DNA of 64,000 nt from Sphingobium indicum B90A. Lineage in GTDB: Bacteria > Pseudomonadota > Alphaproteobacteria > Sphingomonadales > Sphingomonadaceae. The stretch is from assembly GCF_000264945.2 (NCBI RefSeq), contig NZ_CP013070.1, positions 3,038,001-3,102,000 of the forward strand, written 5' to 3'. Position 1 is the first letter of the stretch; the number at the start of each line of letters is the position of its first letter. Positions 19,075 through 26,884 of this stretch are shown here, one piece after another. The notes beneath the pieces were generated by a model. It ran no database searches. It was given only the letters and a program-made list of their open reading frames with translations, and was not told the origin of the DNA. Both the position numbers and the translations under genes were made by a program.

Positions 19075-19560
19075 ATGGCGGACCCCATGAACCGGCGGCG
19101 ATTCCTGGGCATGGGCGGCTGCGCCGCGACGATGATCGTCCTCTGGCAGGCCGGGCTGGGCAGGGCCGCCGCCTATCCCTTCACGCTCAGCGATGCGGAG
19201 TGGCGCCGGCGCCTCAGCCCGCTCGCCTATCAGGTGCTGCGCAAGCGATCGACTGAATATCCCTTCACCAGTCCCCTCAACAAGGAACATCGCACCGGTA
19301 TCTTCGCCTGCGCCGGTTGCGGGCAACGGCTTTTCAGTTCGAAGACCAAGTTCGACAGCGGCACGGGCTGGCCCAGCTTCTGGGCGCCGCTGCCCCGCGC
19401 CGTCGGCACCTCGCGCGATTTCGAACTGGGCTATCCGCGAACGGAGGTGCATTGCGCCCGCTGCGGCGGGCATCTGGGCCATGTGTTCGATGACGGGCCG
19501 AAGCCCACCGGCAAGCGTTACTGCATGAACGGCGTCGCGCTGGCCTTTGTCGCCGGCTGA
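19075..19560 (+). CDS. msrB: peptide-methionine (R)-S-oxide reductase, Tat-exported
   Basis: 161 residues. NRRRFLGMGG followed by AATMIVLWQAGLGRAAA is a twin-arginine signal, so this MsrB should act in the periplasm. The catalytic domain has the zinc pairs CAGC and CARC, GTGWPSFW, and the resolving/catalytic RYCMN Cys near the end. Repair of oxidised methionine in exported proteins is the expected role. ATG 19075 or ATG 19087 may start the gene. Its last 43 bases overlap the 3' end of the convergent membrane-protein gene. Confidence 0.92.
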   Translation: MADPMNRRRFLGMGGCAATMIVLWQAGLGRAAAYPFTLSDAEWRRRLSPLAYQVLRKRSTEYPFTSPLNKEHRTGIFACAGCGQRLFSSKTKFDSGTGWPSFWAPLPRAVGTSRDFELGYPRTEVHCARCGGHLGHVFDDGPKPTGKRYCMNGVALAFVAG

Positions 19561-21368
19561 GCGATCACCTTGTAGATGCGGAGCGGCCCCTTGCTGGGGA
19601 CCGGCCGCAACCAGCGCGGCGGCTTGTCGCGCTTCAATGCCGCGGCCAGCCCTTGCGGGAAATCGGCGCGATAATGCTTGATCTCGTTCATATCGTTGCA
19701 GGTCAGCAGGTAATCCGGACCCTTGCCGCCGTTCAGGCGCATGATGGTCGTCAAAGCCTTGACTGGCGGCTGCGTGAAACCGTCTATGACCGCGTTGATG
19801 CCCGTCGCGTTGCGGTGATGGGCCGTGCCGATCACGTTGTGCCCGGTCCGCACGAGGATGTCCGGCCCCAGATCGAGCGGCGCGAACAGGGTCGATCGGG
19901 GCAGCGCCCGCAGGGGGGCCAGCAGCGCCGCCGTCCGGCAATTGACGGTTTCGGGCTGCTCCTTTTCCGCCGCGCCGCTCGCGATCAATATCCAGGCGCC
20001 GCACAGGCCCGCCGGGGTGAGCAATATGGCGACGCTCGCCGTCACCAATATGCGCGCCACCGCCCTGCTCCAGCCCTGGATATGCTGAAACGTCGCCAGC
20101 AGCAGCCAGGCCGTGCCGGGCAGCGCCAGGACATGCGCCACCGACATGGCGCGCAGCACGAGGATCGCGACCGCCAGCGCTCCGGCCAGCAGCAGGGCGA
20201 TGACGATCCAGCGGTCCCGCGCCTCCCGTTCCGGGGCGCGCCAGGCTGCGACAATCGTGCTGGCCAGCCCCATGACCGCCGGCAACAGGATGATCCCGGC
20301 CATCAACAGGCCCTGCTCCCAGATCGGGCGGCCTTCCTTCACCTGGAGATACCATAGGCGATAGGCGACCGGGCCGAGCGCCTTGAACGGGTCGCCGGAC
20401 AGGCAGGCCCCGCCGCTCAGCAGGAACACGCCCGCCGCCGCGCCGCCTGCCGCCGCCGTCGCCATGAAGCGCCGCCGAACGGTCGTCGCGCCGATCAGGC
20501 GCAGCGCCAGCGGCATCGCCAGCGCGAAGGCCAGGAGCGGCCAGATATAGGCCGCCGAAAGCCCGTCGCAATATCGGGCCAGCACCGCGCCGGAGCCGCG
20601 CAGCAGCAGCAGGAGCAGGAGCGCGCCGCCGCCCAGCGTGACGGCATAGGCGGCGATGCGCGCCGCCTCCCGCCGGTCGAACCAGCTCCGCAGCGCTAAG
20701 GCGCCGGCGAACAGGGCCGCATAGGGCAGCGCCTCGCTGGAAATCTGAAGCCACACCGCCAGCGCGAGGCCGGCCGTGACGCCCCCCCTCAGGCAGCGGG
20801 CATCCAGCGCGCCGCACAGCGCCACGGCCGCCATCCATATCTGCCACCCGTGATGGTCGATCCGGAACGGCGTGAACTGGACCAGGATGGTCGGCGTGGT
20901 CAGCAGCAGCACGACCGCCAGCATCGGGACGAAGAGGCCGCCGGCAGCGCGCCGCGCCGCCAGGAAGACCGTGGCCGTCAATCCCCCCAGCAACAGCAGC
21001 GGTACCAGCGCGCAGGCCGCCAGTTCGGCGCGCACAGGCCCCAGCAGCGGTTGCAGCATCAGGATCAGGGCGGCGATCGGCATGTCGACGATGCGCGACC
21101 AGTGCATCGGCCCGCCCGCCGGGGGGTTCACCCGGTGCTGGCTGACGTCCCGGAAATCCTGGCCGTGCAGCCAGTCGCGGACCTGTTGCAGCCGCATGGC
21201 GTCATCGGGATCGCGGAATTCGAGCGTGGTCAGCCCGTTGCGGAACAGCCAGAGCATGACGGCGCAGCACAAGGCCCATAGCAGCAGCGCCGCGACGCAA
21301 ATCTGCCAGCGGGCGAGGGATGCCGTCCTGGAAGGGGAGCCGCCGTCAGGCGCGGGCGAAGATGCCAT
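19518..21368 (-). CDS. GT-C-type polytopic membrane protein, STT3/AglB-like
   Basis: About 616 residues. One N-terminal helix precedes a large loop with DPDDAMRLQQVRDWL and HRVNPPAGGPMHWSRIVD, then 10-12 helices, then a soluble C-terminal domain with TGHNVIGTAHHRN and PDYLLTCND. The acidic first-loop motif and FRIDHHGWQIW resemble GT-C transferases of the STT3/oligosaccharyltransferase type, which use lipid-linked sugars outside the membrane. Function is inferred from topology and motifs only. The start is uncertain (21383 or 21368); it overlaps the GtrA gene, which precedes it in the operon. Confidence 0.55.
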   Translation of the reverse strand: MASSPAPDGGSPSRTASLARWQICVAALLLWALCCAVMLWLFRNGLTTLEFRDPDDAMRLQQVRDWLHGQDFRDVSQHRVNPPAGGPMHWSRIVDMPIAALILMLQPLLGPVRAELAACALVPLLLLGGLTATVFLAARRAAGGLFVPMLAVVLLLTTPTILVQFTPFRIDHHGWQIWMAAVALCGALDARCLRGGVTAGLALAVWLQISSEALPYAALFAGALALRSWFDRREAARIAAYAVTLGGGALLLLLLLRGSGAVLARYCDGLSAAYIWPLLAFALAMPLALRLIGATTVRRRFMATAAAGGAAAGVFLLSGGACLSGDPFKALGPVAYRLWYLQVKEGRPIWEQGLLMAGIILLPAVMGLASTIVAAWRAPEREARDRWIVIALLLAGALAVAILVLRAMSVAHVLALPGTAWLLLATFQHIQGWSRAVARILVTASVAILLTPAGLCGAWILIASGAAEKEQPETVNCRTAALLAPLRALPRSTLFAPLDLGPDILVRTGHNVIGTAHHRNATGINAVIDGFTQPPVKALTTIMRLNGGKGPDYLLTCNDMNEIKHYRADFPQGLAAALKRDKPPRWLRPVPSKGPLRIYKVIAQPATKASATPFMQ

Positions 21369-21765
21369 ATTTCCGGATCGCATAGACCGACAGGAAGCTG
21401 ACCGGCACGGCCGCCAGCTTGGCCATGGCGGGCGGAAGCCCCAGGCCGCTCAGCCCGCCCACCAGCCCCATGGTGATCGCCATGCCGATCAGGGCGCTCA
21501 GGATGAAGGCGATGCGCTGCCCATGGGTGGGGGGCTTGCGCATCTCGAACACGAACTGCGTGCTGATCATCCAGTGGAGGACAAGACCGCCCGAATAGCC
21601 GCCCAATGCCGCGAGGGCAGGCGACGCGCCCAGCCGGTGAAGCAGCATGAACAGCGCGAAATCGGCCGACAGCGCGCAGATGCTGGCCAGCAGATAGCGC
21701 GTGAAGGTGAAACGGCCGAAGACGGCGTTGAACGGCCCGGCCATGTTCCGCACCCAATAAGGCAT
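21346..21765 (-). CDS. GtrA-family membrane protein
   Basis: 139 residues with four hydrophobic helices: LLASICALSADFALFMLLHRL, ALAALGGYSGGLVLHWMIST, IAFILSALIGMAITMGLVGG and LAAVPVSFLSVYAIRKY. The FTRYLLAS start and FVFEMRK after helix two are typical of GtrA, thought to flip or present polyprenyl-linked sugars. It sits six bases after the flavoprotein gene and overlaps the GT-C-like gene, which supports a joint role in surface glycosylation. Confidence 0.82.
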   Translation of the reverse strand: MPYWVRNMAGPFNAVFGRFTFTRYLLASICALSADFALFMLLHRLGASPALAALGGYSGGLVLHWMISTQFVFEMRKPPTHGQRIAFILSALIGMAITMGLVGGLSGLGLPPAMAKLAAVPVSFLSVYAIRKYGIFARA

Positions 21766-21770
21766 GGGGG

Positions 21771-23297
21771 TCAGGCCGCCTTCAGGCGATTGGGCACCAG
21801 CCTTTCGCTGGCGAGCGCGGCGCGCCGGCCGGCCGCGTCCTGCCCTTCCTCGCCCGCTTCATGATATTCGGCATCCTCGTTGACCGCCCATATGTCGTAG
21901 AGCTGTTCGCCCGCCTCGATATTGCGGACGGTCAGCATCGCCGTCATCATCGCATGATCCTGGTTGTTGTAGCGGTGCATGCCGTTGCGGCCGACCAGGT
22001 GCAGCGTGGGATAGAGCCGCTGCAATTCGGTGCGCATGGCCAGGACATTGTCGGCATAGCCGTCGTCATAGACCGGATAGGCCTTTTCCTGCCGCACCAC
22101 CGCGCCGCCGACGACATCGTCGGGATCGCACAGGCCCAGGGCGGCCATTTCCTTCTTCGCCAGTTCGATCAGATCGGCGTCGCTGGACGACCAGAGGCCG
22201 TCGCCTTCGAAGCAGAAATATTCCAGGCCCACGCAGGCCAGATCGGGGTCCGGCACCATTTCGGGCGACCAGCTCCTAAAATTCTGGATGCGGCCGACCT
22301 GCACCTTGGGATCGTGGATGTAGATCCAGTTGTCGGGGAAGATGTCCTCGCCCTTCACCATCAGCGCCACGGTCAGGAAATCGCGATATTTAAGGTCCAT
22401 CGCCTGGCCCAGCGTCGCGGGCAGGGGACGGATGCGCCCCGCCAGTTCGCGCATCGGCGCGGAACTGATGACATGGCGGGCGGCGATGGCGACTTCGCCG
22501 TCCGGACCCTGCGCCACCATGCGCCAGCCGCCGCTCGCCTGGTCCTGCGACAACTGGTCCAGGCTGTGCGCCATCAGCACGCGGTTGCCCCGCGCGATCA
22601 CGAAGTCGCGGGCCGCTTCCCACATCATGCCGGGGCCGAGGCGCGGATAGCGGAAGCTCTCCAGCAGCGTCTTGGTCGCCATGCCGTCATTGGGTTTCCT
22701 GTTGAGGCCCAGCGACCGCTTGAGACCGTCGGTCACGGCCCCCCACAGCGACAGGCCCTTGATGCGCTGCGCCGCCCAGTCCGCCGACATCTCGTCGCAG
22801 GGCATGCCCCAGACCTTTTCCGTATAGGTCTTGAAGAAGATCGAGAACAGCTTGTGGCCGAAGGCGTTGACGGTCCAGTCCTGGAAGGAACGGACGTCGC
22901 GCCGGGGAAACAGCCTGGCCTTGGCGAAGCTCGCCATGCAAAGCGTCGAGCGCCACAGCCCCAGATTGCCCAGCGCTTCGAAGGCGCGCAGCGGATAGCT
23001 GTAGAATTTGCCCTCATAATAGATGCGGCTCATCCGCGGGCGCTGGATGAAGTCATGCGGAAGGATCTCGTTCCAGAGGTCGACGACCTCCTGCGACTTT
23101 GAAAAGAAACGATGGCCGCCAATGTCGAAACGAAAGCCGTTCAGTTCCACCGTCCGGCTGATGCCGCCGACATAGACGGGATCCTTTTCGATGACGCTGA
23201 CCGAATAGCCCTTCCTGGTGAGCAGATAGGCGGCGGTCAGGCCGGCCGGACCCGCGCCGATAATGGCGACATCCACATTGTGGTCGTTCTGCGGCAT
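21771..23297 (-). CDS. FAD-dependent oxidoreductase, UDP-galactopyranose mutase-like
   Basis: 508 residues. A Rossmann FAD site opens the protein (VAIIGAGPAGLTAAYLL), followed by GGISRTV and FDIGGHRFFSK, the last typical of a UDP-galactopyranose-mutase-like/amine-oxidase family found next to sugar transferases. YPVYDDGYADNVLAMR and NGMHRYNNQDHAM are the C-terminal cofactor-closing motifs. It may isomerise a sugar nucleotide or oxidise a lipid-linked precursor; the true substrate is unknown. First gene of a three-gene operon with GtrA and the GT-C-like protein. Confidence 0.75.
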   Translation of the reverse strand: MPQNDHNVDVAIIGAGPAGLTAAYLLTRKGYSVSVIEKDPVYVGGISRTVELNGFRFDIGGHRFFSKSQEVVDLWNEILPHDFIQRPRMSRIYYEGKFYSYPLRAFEALGNLGLWRSTLCMASFAKARLFPRRDVRSFQDWTVNAFGHKLFSIFFKTYTEKVWGMPCDEMSADWAAQRIKGLSLWGAVTDGLKRSLGLNRKPNDGMATKTLLESFRYPRLGPGMMWEAARDFVIARGNRVLMAHSLDQLSQDQASGGWRMVAQGPDGEVAIAARHVISSAPMRELAGRIRPLPATLGQAMDLKYRDFLTVALMVKGEDIFPDNWIYIHDPKVQVGRIQNFRSWSPEMVPDPDLACVGLEYFCFEGDGLWSSSDADLIELAKKEMAALGLCDPDDVVGGAVVRQEKAYPVYDDGYADNVLAMRTELQRLYPTLHLVGRNGMHRYNNQDHAMMTAMLTVRNIEAGEQLYDIWAVNEDAEYHEAGEEGQDAAGRRAALASERLVPNRLKAA

Positions 23298-23386
23298 CCA
23301 GGGCCCCCCGATGAAATCCTTTGCCGATTTAGGTGAAGGAAATCTTCTAAGGAGTAGTTAATGGACGGTAACAATGCAAGGAAAGG

Positions 23387-23420
23387 CAAGGCCGGCGGCC
23401 ATGGTGAGCCGCCGGCCTTG
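23387..23420 (-). terminator. hairpin terminator after the UrcA gene
   Basis: CAAGGCCGGCGGC and GCCGCCGGCCTTG form a perfect 13-base-pair stem around an 8-base loop. On the minus strand it is followed by CCTTTCC, a weak pyrimidine tract, and lies 23 bases after the gene's stop. Confidence 0.65.
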
Positions 23421-23442
23421 CGTTCGTTTCAAGCGGGCGGGA

Positions 23443-23784
23443 TCAGCCCTGGCGCTGGGCCTGGATCAGCGTGTTGAGGTCCGAGCGGGCGCCGTCCAGC
23501 GCTTCGCCGAAGCAGGCGCGATAGTCGGGCGTGGCGGGCAGGATCGATCCGCTCATCCAGCCGCAGACCTTCTTGGCGGCCTTGGTGATGCGGGAATCGG
23601 CCATGCGCGCGCCATGGGTGCTGGCAAGGTTCAGGTCAGCCATCGACACGGCGATGCTGCGGGTTTCCATCCCGGTGCGGCCGTCGACCACCACGTCCAT
23701 ATCGTTGATGCCGGCAAAGGCATTCGCTGCGGGCAAGGCAAGGGTAATCGCGGCGGTCAGCGCCACCAACGTCTTTCTGGTCAT
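23443..23784 (-). CDS. UrcA-family exported protein
   Basis: 113 residues with a clear signal peptide (MTRKTLVALTAAITLALPAANAFA). The mature part has SIAVSMADLNLASTHGARM and the two Cys spaced as in KKVCGW and YRACFGEAL, the usual pattern of UrcA proteins of sphingomonads and caulobacters. Their function is unknown. AGGAGA sits eight bases before ATG. The upstream 560 bases hold only repeats, so it has its own promoter. Confidence 0.8.
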   Translation of the reverse strand: MTRKTLVALTAAITLALPAANAFAGINDMDVVVDGRTGMETRSIAVSMADLNLASTHGARMADSRITKAAKKVCGWMSGSILPATPDYRACFGEALDGARSDLNTLIQAQRQG

Positions 23785-24020
23785 CCTGTATCTCCTGTCG
23801 AACTCTTATCGGGTCTGCCCAACGCCTGACGTGGGAGAAGGGTCCGCATCTAGATAGGCTTTATGGAGCCATATGAAAAGGGCCACTTGGCAAAAAGTGG
23901 CTGAAAACCGTTATTTTTGCGGATGCGAAAGGATCACCCGCCCCTTTGCATCCGCATCAATCGCCATGAAGCGCGCTGCGTTGAAGCCCATGCAGGCCGC
24001 GCGCGCTTTTCCACGCGACG

Positions 24021-24118
24021 GTTTCGGTTCGATTGAATCAGATTGCCGCTCAGGATTCCTTGTTTTCCGCGATGTCCTAATCAGGGATCGGTTCCGATCG
24101 CTTGGAAATCGCCCTAGG
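24021..24118 (-). repeat. TAGAGC-type miniature element, copy 1 (degenerate)
   Basis: Read on the minus strand it aligns without gaps to 33529-33626: about 84 of 98 bases are identical in my hand alignment. Shared features are GCGATTTCCAAGCGATCGG, the palindrome CGATCGGAACCGATC, ATCGCGG and ATCTGATTCAATC. One end has decayed to CCTAGGGCG. Confidence 0.75.
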
Positions 24119-24204
24119 CAGCGTGGATAAATTCAAGACTTGCCGGACTGAGTGATTTGGGTGGGAAGCCGTCATTCCCCCTATTCGTCACCGCTCCCCC
24201 TATT

Positions 24205-24296
24205 CGTCACCCCGGACTTGATCCGGGGTCCCGCTGCCTTGGGCTGGGCGCGGACTCAGAAAGAAAGCGGGACCCCGGATCAAGTCCGGGGTGACG
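24205..24296. repeat. 31-bp-stem palindrome, CGTCACCCCGGACTTG type (copy 1)
   Basis: The left arm 24205-24235 and right arm 24266-24296 are perfect reverse complements over 31 bases, ending CGTCACC and GGTGACG, with a 30-base loop. A truncated extra start CGTCACCGCTCCCCCTATT lies just before. A related copy with an insertion is at 26094-26207. Confidence 0.88.
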
Positions 24297-24352
24297 GTAA
24301 ATGATGACGGGAAGCGGCCATTTCACCACATTTTCGAATTTGTCCACGCTGC

Positions 24353-25942
24353 CTAATGGCGGAAGTGGCGCATGCCGGTAAACACCATCGCCAGGCCGGC
24401 TTCGTCGGCGGCGGCGATAACCTCCTCGTCGCGGATGGAGCCGCCGGGCTGGATCACCGCCGTCGCGCCCGCCTCGACCGCCGCCAGCAGGCCGTCGGCA
24501 AAGGGGAAGAAGGCGTCCGACGCGACCGCCGCACCGAGTGTGCGCGCCTCCGCCCAGCCCGCCTTTTCAGCGGCGTCCTTCGCCTTCCACGCGGCGATGC
24601 GGGCGGATTCCAGGCGGTTCATCTGCCCCGCGCCGATGCCCGCGGTGCTGCCCGCCTTGGCATAGACGATGGCGTTGGACTTGACATGCTTGGCGACGGT
24701 CCAGGCGAACAGGCAATCGTTCAGTTCCTGCTCGGTAGGGGCGCGCTTCGTCACCACCTTCAACTGATCGCGGGTGATCCGCCCATTGTCGCGGCCCTGC
24801 ACCAGCAGCCCGCCGGCAATGCTCTTGATCTGGAGGCCGGGGCGCGCCGGATCGGGCAGGTCGCCGGTCAGCAGCAGGCGGAGGTTCTTCTTCTTCGCGA
24901 AGATCGCCTTCGCATCCTCGTCCGCGTCCGGGGCGGCGACGACTTCGGTGAAGATGCCGCTGATCGCTTCGGCGGTCGGGCCGTCGAGCGGACGGTTGAC
25001 CGCGATGATGCCGCCGAAGGCCGAAACGCTGTCGCAGGCGAGCGCGGCTTCATAGGCCTCTATCAGCGTGGCGCCGGTGGCGACGCCGCAGGGATTGGCA
25101 TGCTTGACGATCACGACGGTCGGCGGACCGTCGCGGAATTCGCTGACCAGTTCCAGCGCGGCGTCGGCGTCGTTGTAATTATTGTAGCTGAGTTCCTTGC
25201 CCTGGACCTGCCGCGCCTGGGCGATGCCGTTGGCGGACGGGCCGACCGGCAGGTAGAGCGCGGCCGACTGGTGCGGGTTTTCGCCATAGCGAAGGGTCGA
25301 ACCCAGCCTGCTGGAGACCGAGAGGCTTTCGGGGAACTGCGCGCCCTGGTCGGCGAAGGCGAACCAGCTCGCGATCATCGAATCATAGGCGGCGGTGGCG
25401 GCATAGGCCTTGGCCGCGAGCATGCGGCGGAAGTCGTAGCTGGTCGCGCCGCCCTTCTCCTCCATCTCCGCGACCAGCCGGGCATAGTCGGCCGGGTCGG
25501 TGACGATGGCCACGCTTTCATGGTTTTTCGCGGCGGAGCGGACCATGGACGGGCCGCCAATGTCGATATTCTCGATGATCTCCTCGCGATCCGCCCCTTT
25601 CGCAACCGTGGCGGCGAAGGGGTAGAGGTTGACGACGACCAGGTCGATCGCGCCGATGTCATGCGCCTGCATGGCGGCGACATGCTCTGCATTGCCGCGC
25701 ACGGCGAGCAGGCCGCCATGCACCTTGGGGTGCAAAGTCTTGACGCGGCCGTCCATCATTTCGGGAAAGCCGGTGAGGTCGGAAATATCCTTCACGGCCA
25801 GGCCCGCCTCGCGCAGCGCCTTGGCCGTGCCGCCGGTCGACACCAGTTCGACCCCATGCCTGCCCAGCGCCTGGCCCAGCTCGATAAGGCCGGACTTGTC
25901 CGACACGGAAAGAAGGGCGCGCTTGATGGTGACGTCTGACAT
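24353..25942 (-). CDS. purH: bifunctional AICAR transformylase / IMP cyclohydrolase
   Basis: 529 residues carrying out the last two steps of IMP synthesis. The N-terminal cyclohydrolase has [30 protein letters not shown] and [13 protein letters not shown]; the C-terminal transformylase has [11 protein letters not shown] and ends FTGMRHFRH. Length is normal. It stands alone, with long repeat-bearing gaps on both sides. Confidence 0.96.
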   Translation of the reverse strand: MSDVTIKRALLSVSDKSGLIELGQALGRHGVELVSTGGTAKALREAGLAVKDISDLTGFPEMMDGRVKTLHPKVHGGLLAVRGNAEHVAAMQAHDIGAIDLVVVNLYPFAATVAKGADREEIIENIDIGGPSMVRSAAKNHESVAIVTDPADYARLVAEMEEKGGATSYDFRRMLAAKAYAATAAYDSMIASWFAFADQGAQFPESLSVSSRLGSTLRYGENPHQSAALYLPVGPSANGIAQARQVQGKELSYNNYNDADAALELVSEFRDGPPTVVIVKHANPCGVATGATLIEAYEAALACDSVSAFGGIIAVNRPLDGPTAEAISGIFTEVVAAPDADEDAKAIFAKKKNLRLLLTGDLPDPARPGLQIKSIAGGLLVQGRDNGRITRDQLKVVTKRAPTEQELNDCLFAWTVAKHVKSNAIVYAKAGSTAGIGAGQMNRLESARIAAWKAKDAAEKAGWAEARTLGAAVASDAFFPFADGLLAAVEAGATAVIQPGGSIRDEEVIAAADEAGLAMVFTGMRHFRH

Positions 25943-26093
25943 GGGAGGTGCTTCCTGCTGCTGTTCGGGTGCCGCTCAGGCTTGCCGCAGGCCTCTAGAG
26001 CGATTTCGCGTGGAAGGGAACATCCGCCGAGCCGGAAATCGGGCCGCCGGCGCGAGGATGCGCGTTCCGGTCGGATACCCCTCATCAGTTTTC

Positions 26094-26207
26094 CGTCACC
26101 CGGGACCCTTCGACAAGCTCAGGACAGGCTTGATCCGGGATCCCGCTACCTTCTCCAAGCGGGCACTCAGAAAGAAAGCGGGACCCCGGGTCAAGCCCGG
26201 GGTGACG
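26094..26207. repeat. CGTCACCC-type palindrome with an inserted second repeat core (copy 2)
   Basis: The ends CGTCACC and GGTGACG and the arms GATCCGGGATCCCGCT and AGCGGGACCCCGGG match the palindrome at 24205-24296. The left arm is interrupted by about 22 bases containing CTTCGACAAGCTCAGGAC, the core of the repeat family at 4996 and 55930. Confidence 0.8.
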
Positions 26208-26246
26208 AATAGGGGAAGGTCCGTTCCCCCCCGACGACCAAAAGGA

Positions 26247-26280
26247 AAAAGCGCCCCATCCTTTCGGCTGGGGCGCTTTT
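26247..26280 (-). terminator. ssb intrinsic terminator
   Basis: AAAAGCGCCCCA and TGGGGCGCTTTT form a 12-base-pair stem around a 10-base loop, 21 bases after the ssb stop. A-run and T-run on the two sides make it potentially bidirectional. Confidence 0.85.
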
Positions 26281-26300
26281 CTTCCGTCCGGGACAGGCGC

Positions 26301-26858
26301 TCAGAACGGCACTTCATCGTCCAGGTCATTGTCGAAATTCGGCCCGCCCGCGCTGCCGCGCCCGCCGCCGGAGGAGCGGCCGGAACCGCCGCCGAAGCCG
26401 CCGCCGCCGAAATCGTCATAATCGCCGCCGCCAAAGCCGCTCGACCCGCCGCTCCAGTCGCCGCCGCCCTGGGAGCGGCCACCGCCGCCCTGGCCGCCGC
26501 CGCCCGGCGCGCCGTCAAGCATGGTCAGCACAGCGCCCGGACCCTGCAGCACCACTTCGGTGGTGTAGCGGTCATTGCCCGACTGGTCCTGCCATTTGCG
26601 GGTGCGGAGCTGGCCCTCCAGATAGACTTTCGACCCCTTGCGCAGGAAGCGTTCGGCCACGCCCGCCAGCCCTTCGGAGAAGATCGCCACGCTGTGCCAT
26701 TCGGTGCGCTCCTTGCGCTCGCCCGACATGCGGTCCTTCCAGCTTTCGGAGGTCGCGATCCGCAGGTTGCACACCTTCCCGCCATTCTGAAAGCTCTTGA
26801 CCTCCGGGTCGGCGCCCAGATTGCCGACCAGAATGACCTTGTTGACCGAACCCGCCAT
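26301..26858 (-). CDS. ssb: single-stranded DNA-binding protein
   Basis: 185 residues. The N-terminal OB fold has [24 protein letters not shown] and [17 protein letters not shown]. From about residue 115 a Gly/Ser-rich disordered linker leads to the acidic tip DDEVPF that recruits replication and repair partners. Length is typical of alphaproteobacterial SSB. Located between purH and feoB. Confidence 0.96.
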   Translation of the reverse strand: MAGSVNKVILVGNLGADPEVKSFQNGGKVCNLRIATSESWKDRMSGERKERTEWHSVAIFSEGLAGVAERFLRKGSKVYLEGQLRTRKWQDQSGNDRYTTEVVLQGPGAVLTMLDGAPGGGGQGGGGRSQGGGDWSGGSSGFGGGDYDDFGGGGFGGGSGRSSGGGRGSAGGPNFDNDLDDEVPF

Positions 26859-26884
26859 GTTTCCTCCGATGCTTTAGCTGGCCC

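Larger units (their letters stand above)
23785..24352. other. 568-base intergenic region between the UrcA gene and purH
   Basis: No convincing gene. It holds the UrcA leader, a TAGAGC-type repeat (24021-24118) and a 31-base-pair palindrome (24205-24296). An 85-codon open frame at 23873-24130 has no family features, and its end simply translates the repeat. The last 55 bases lead to the purH stop without an obvious terminator other than the palindrome. Confidence 0.7.
25943..26300. other. 358-base intergenic region between purH and ssb
   Basis: No gene seen. It holds the purH leader, a solo CTAGAGCGATTTCGCG motif (25995-26010), a palindromic repeat with an internal insertion (26094-26207) and the ssb terminator (26247-26280). 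Confidence 0.7.

Noticed and set aside
23873..24130. 85-codon ORF before purH, whose end resembles a frame in 33429-33710
   Set aside because: The likeness comes from the shared DNA repeat, not from a protein family.
26301..26530. Repeated GGCGG units in the ssb 3' part taken for a tandem repeat or CRISPR-like array
   Set aside because: They encode the normal Gly-rich SSB linker; no regular spacers. No CRISPR array is seen anywhere in the window.
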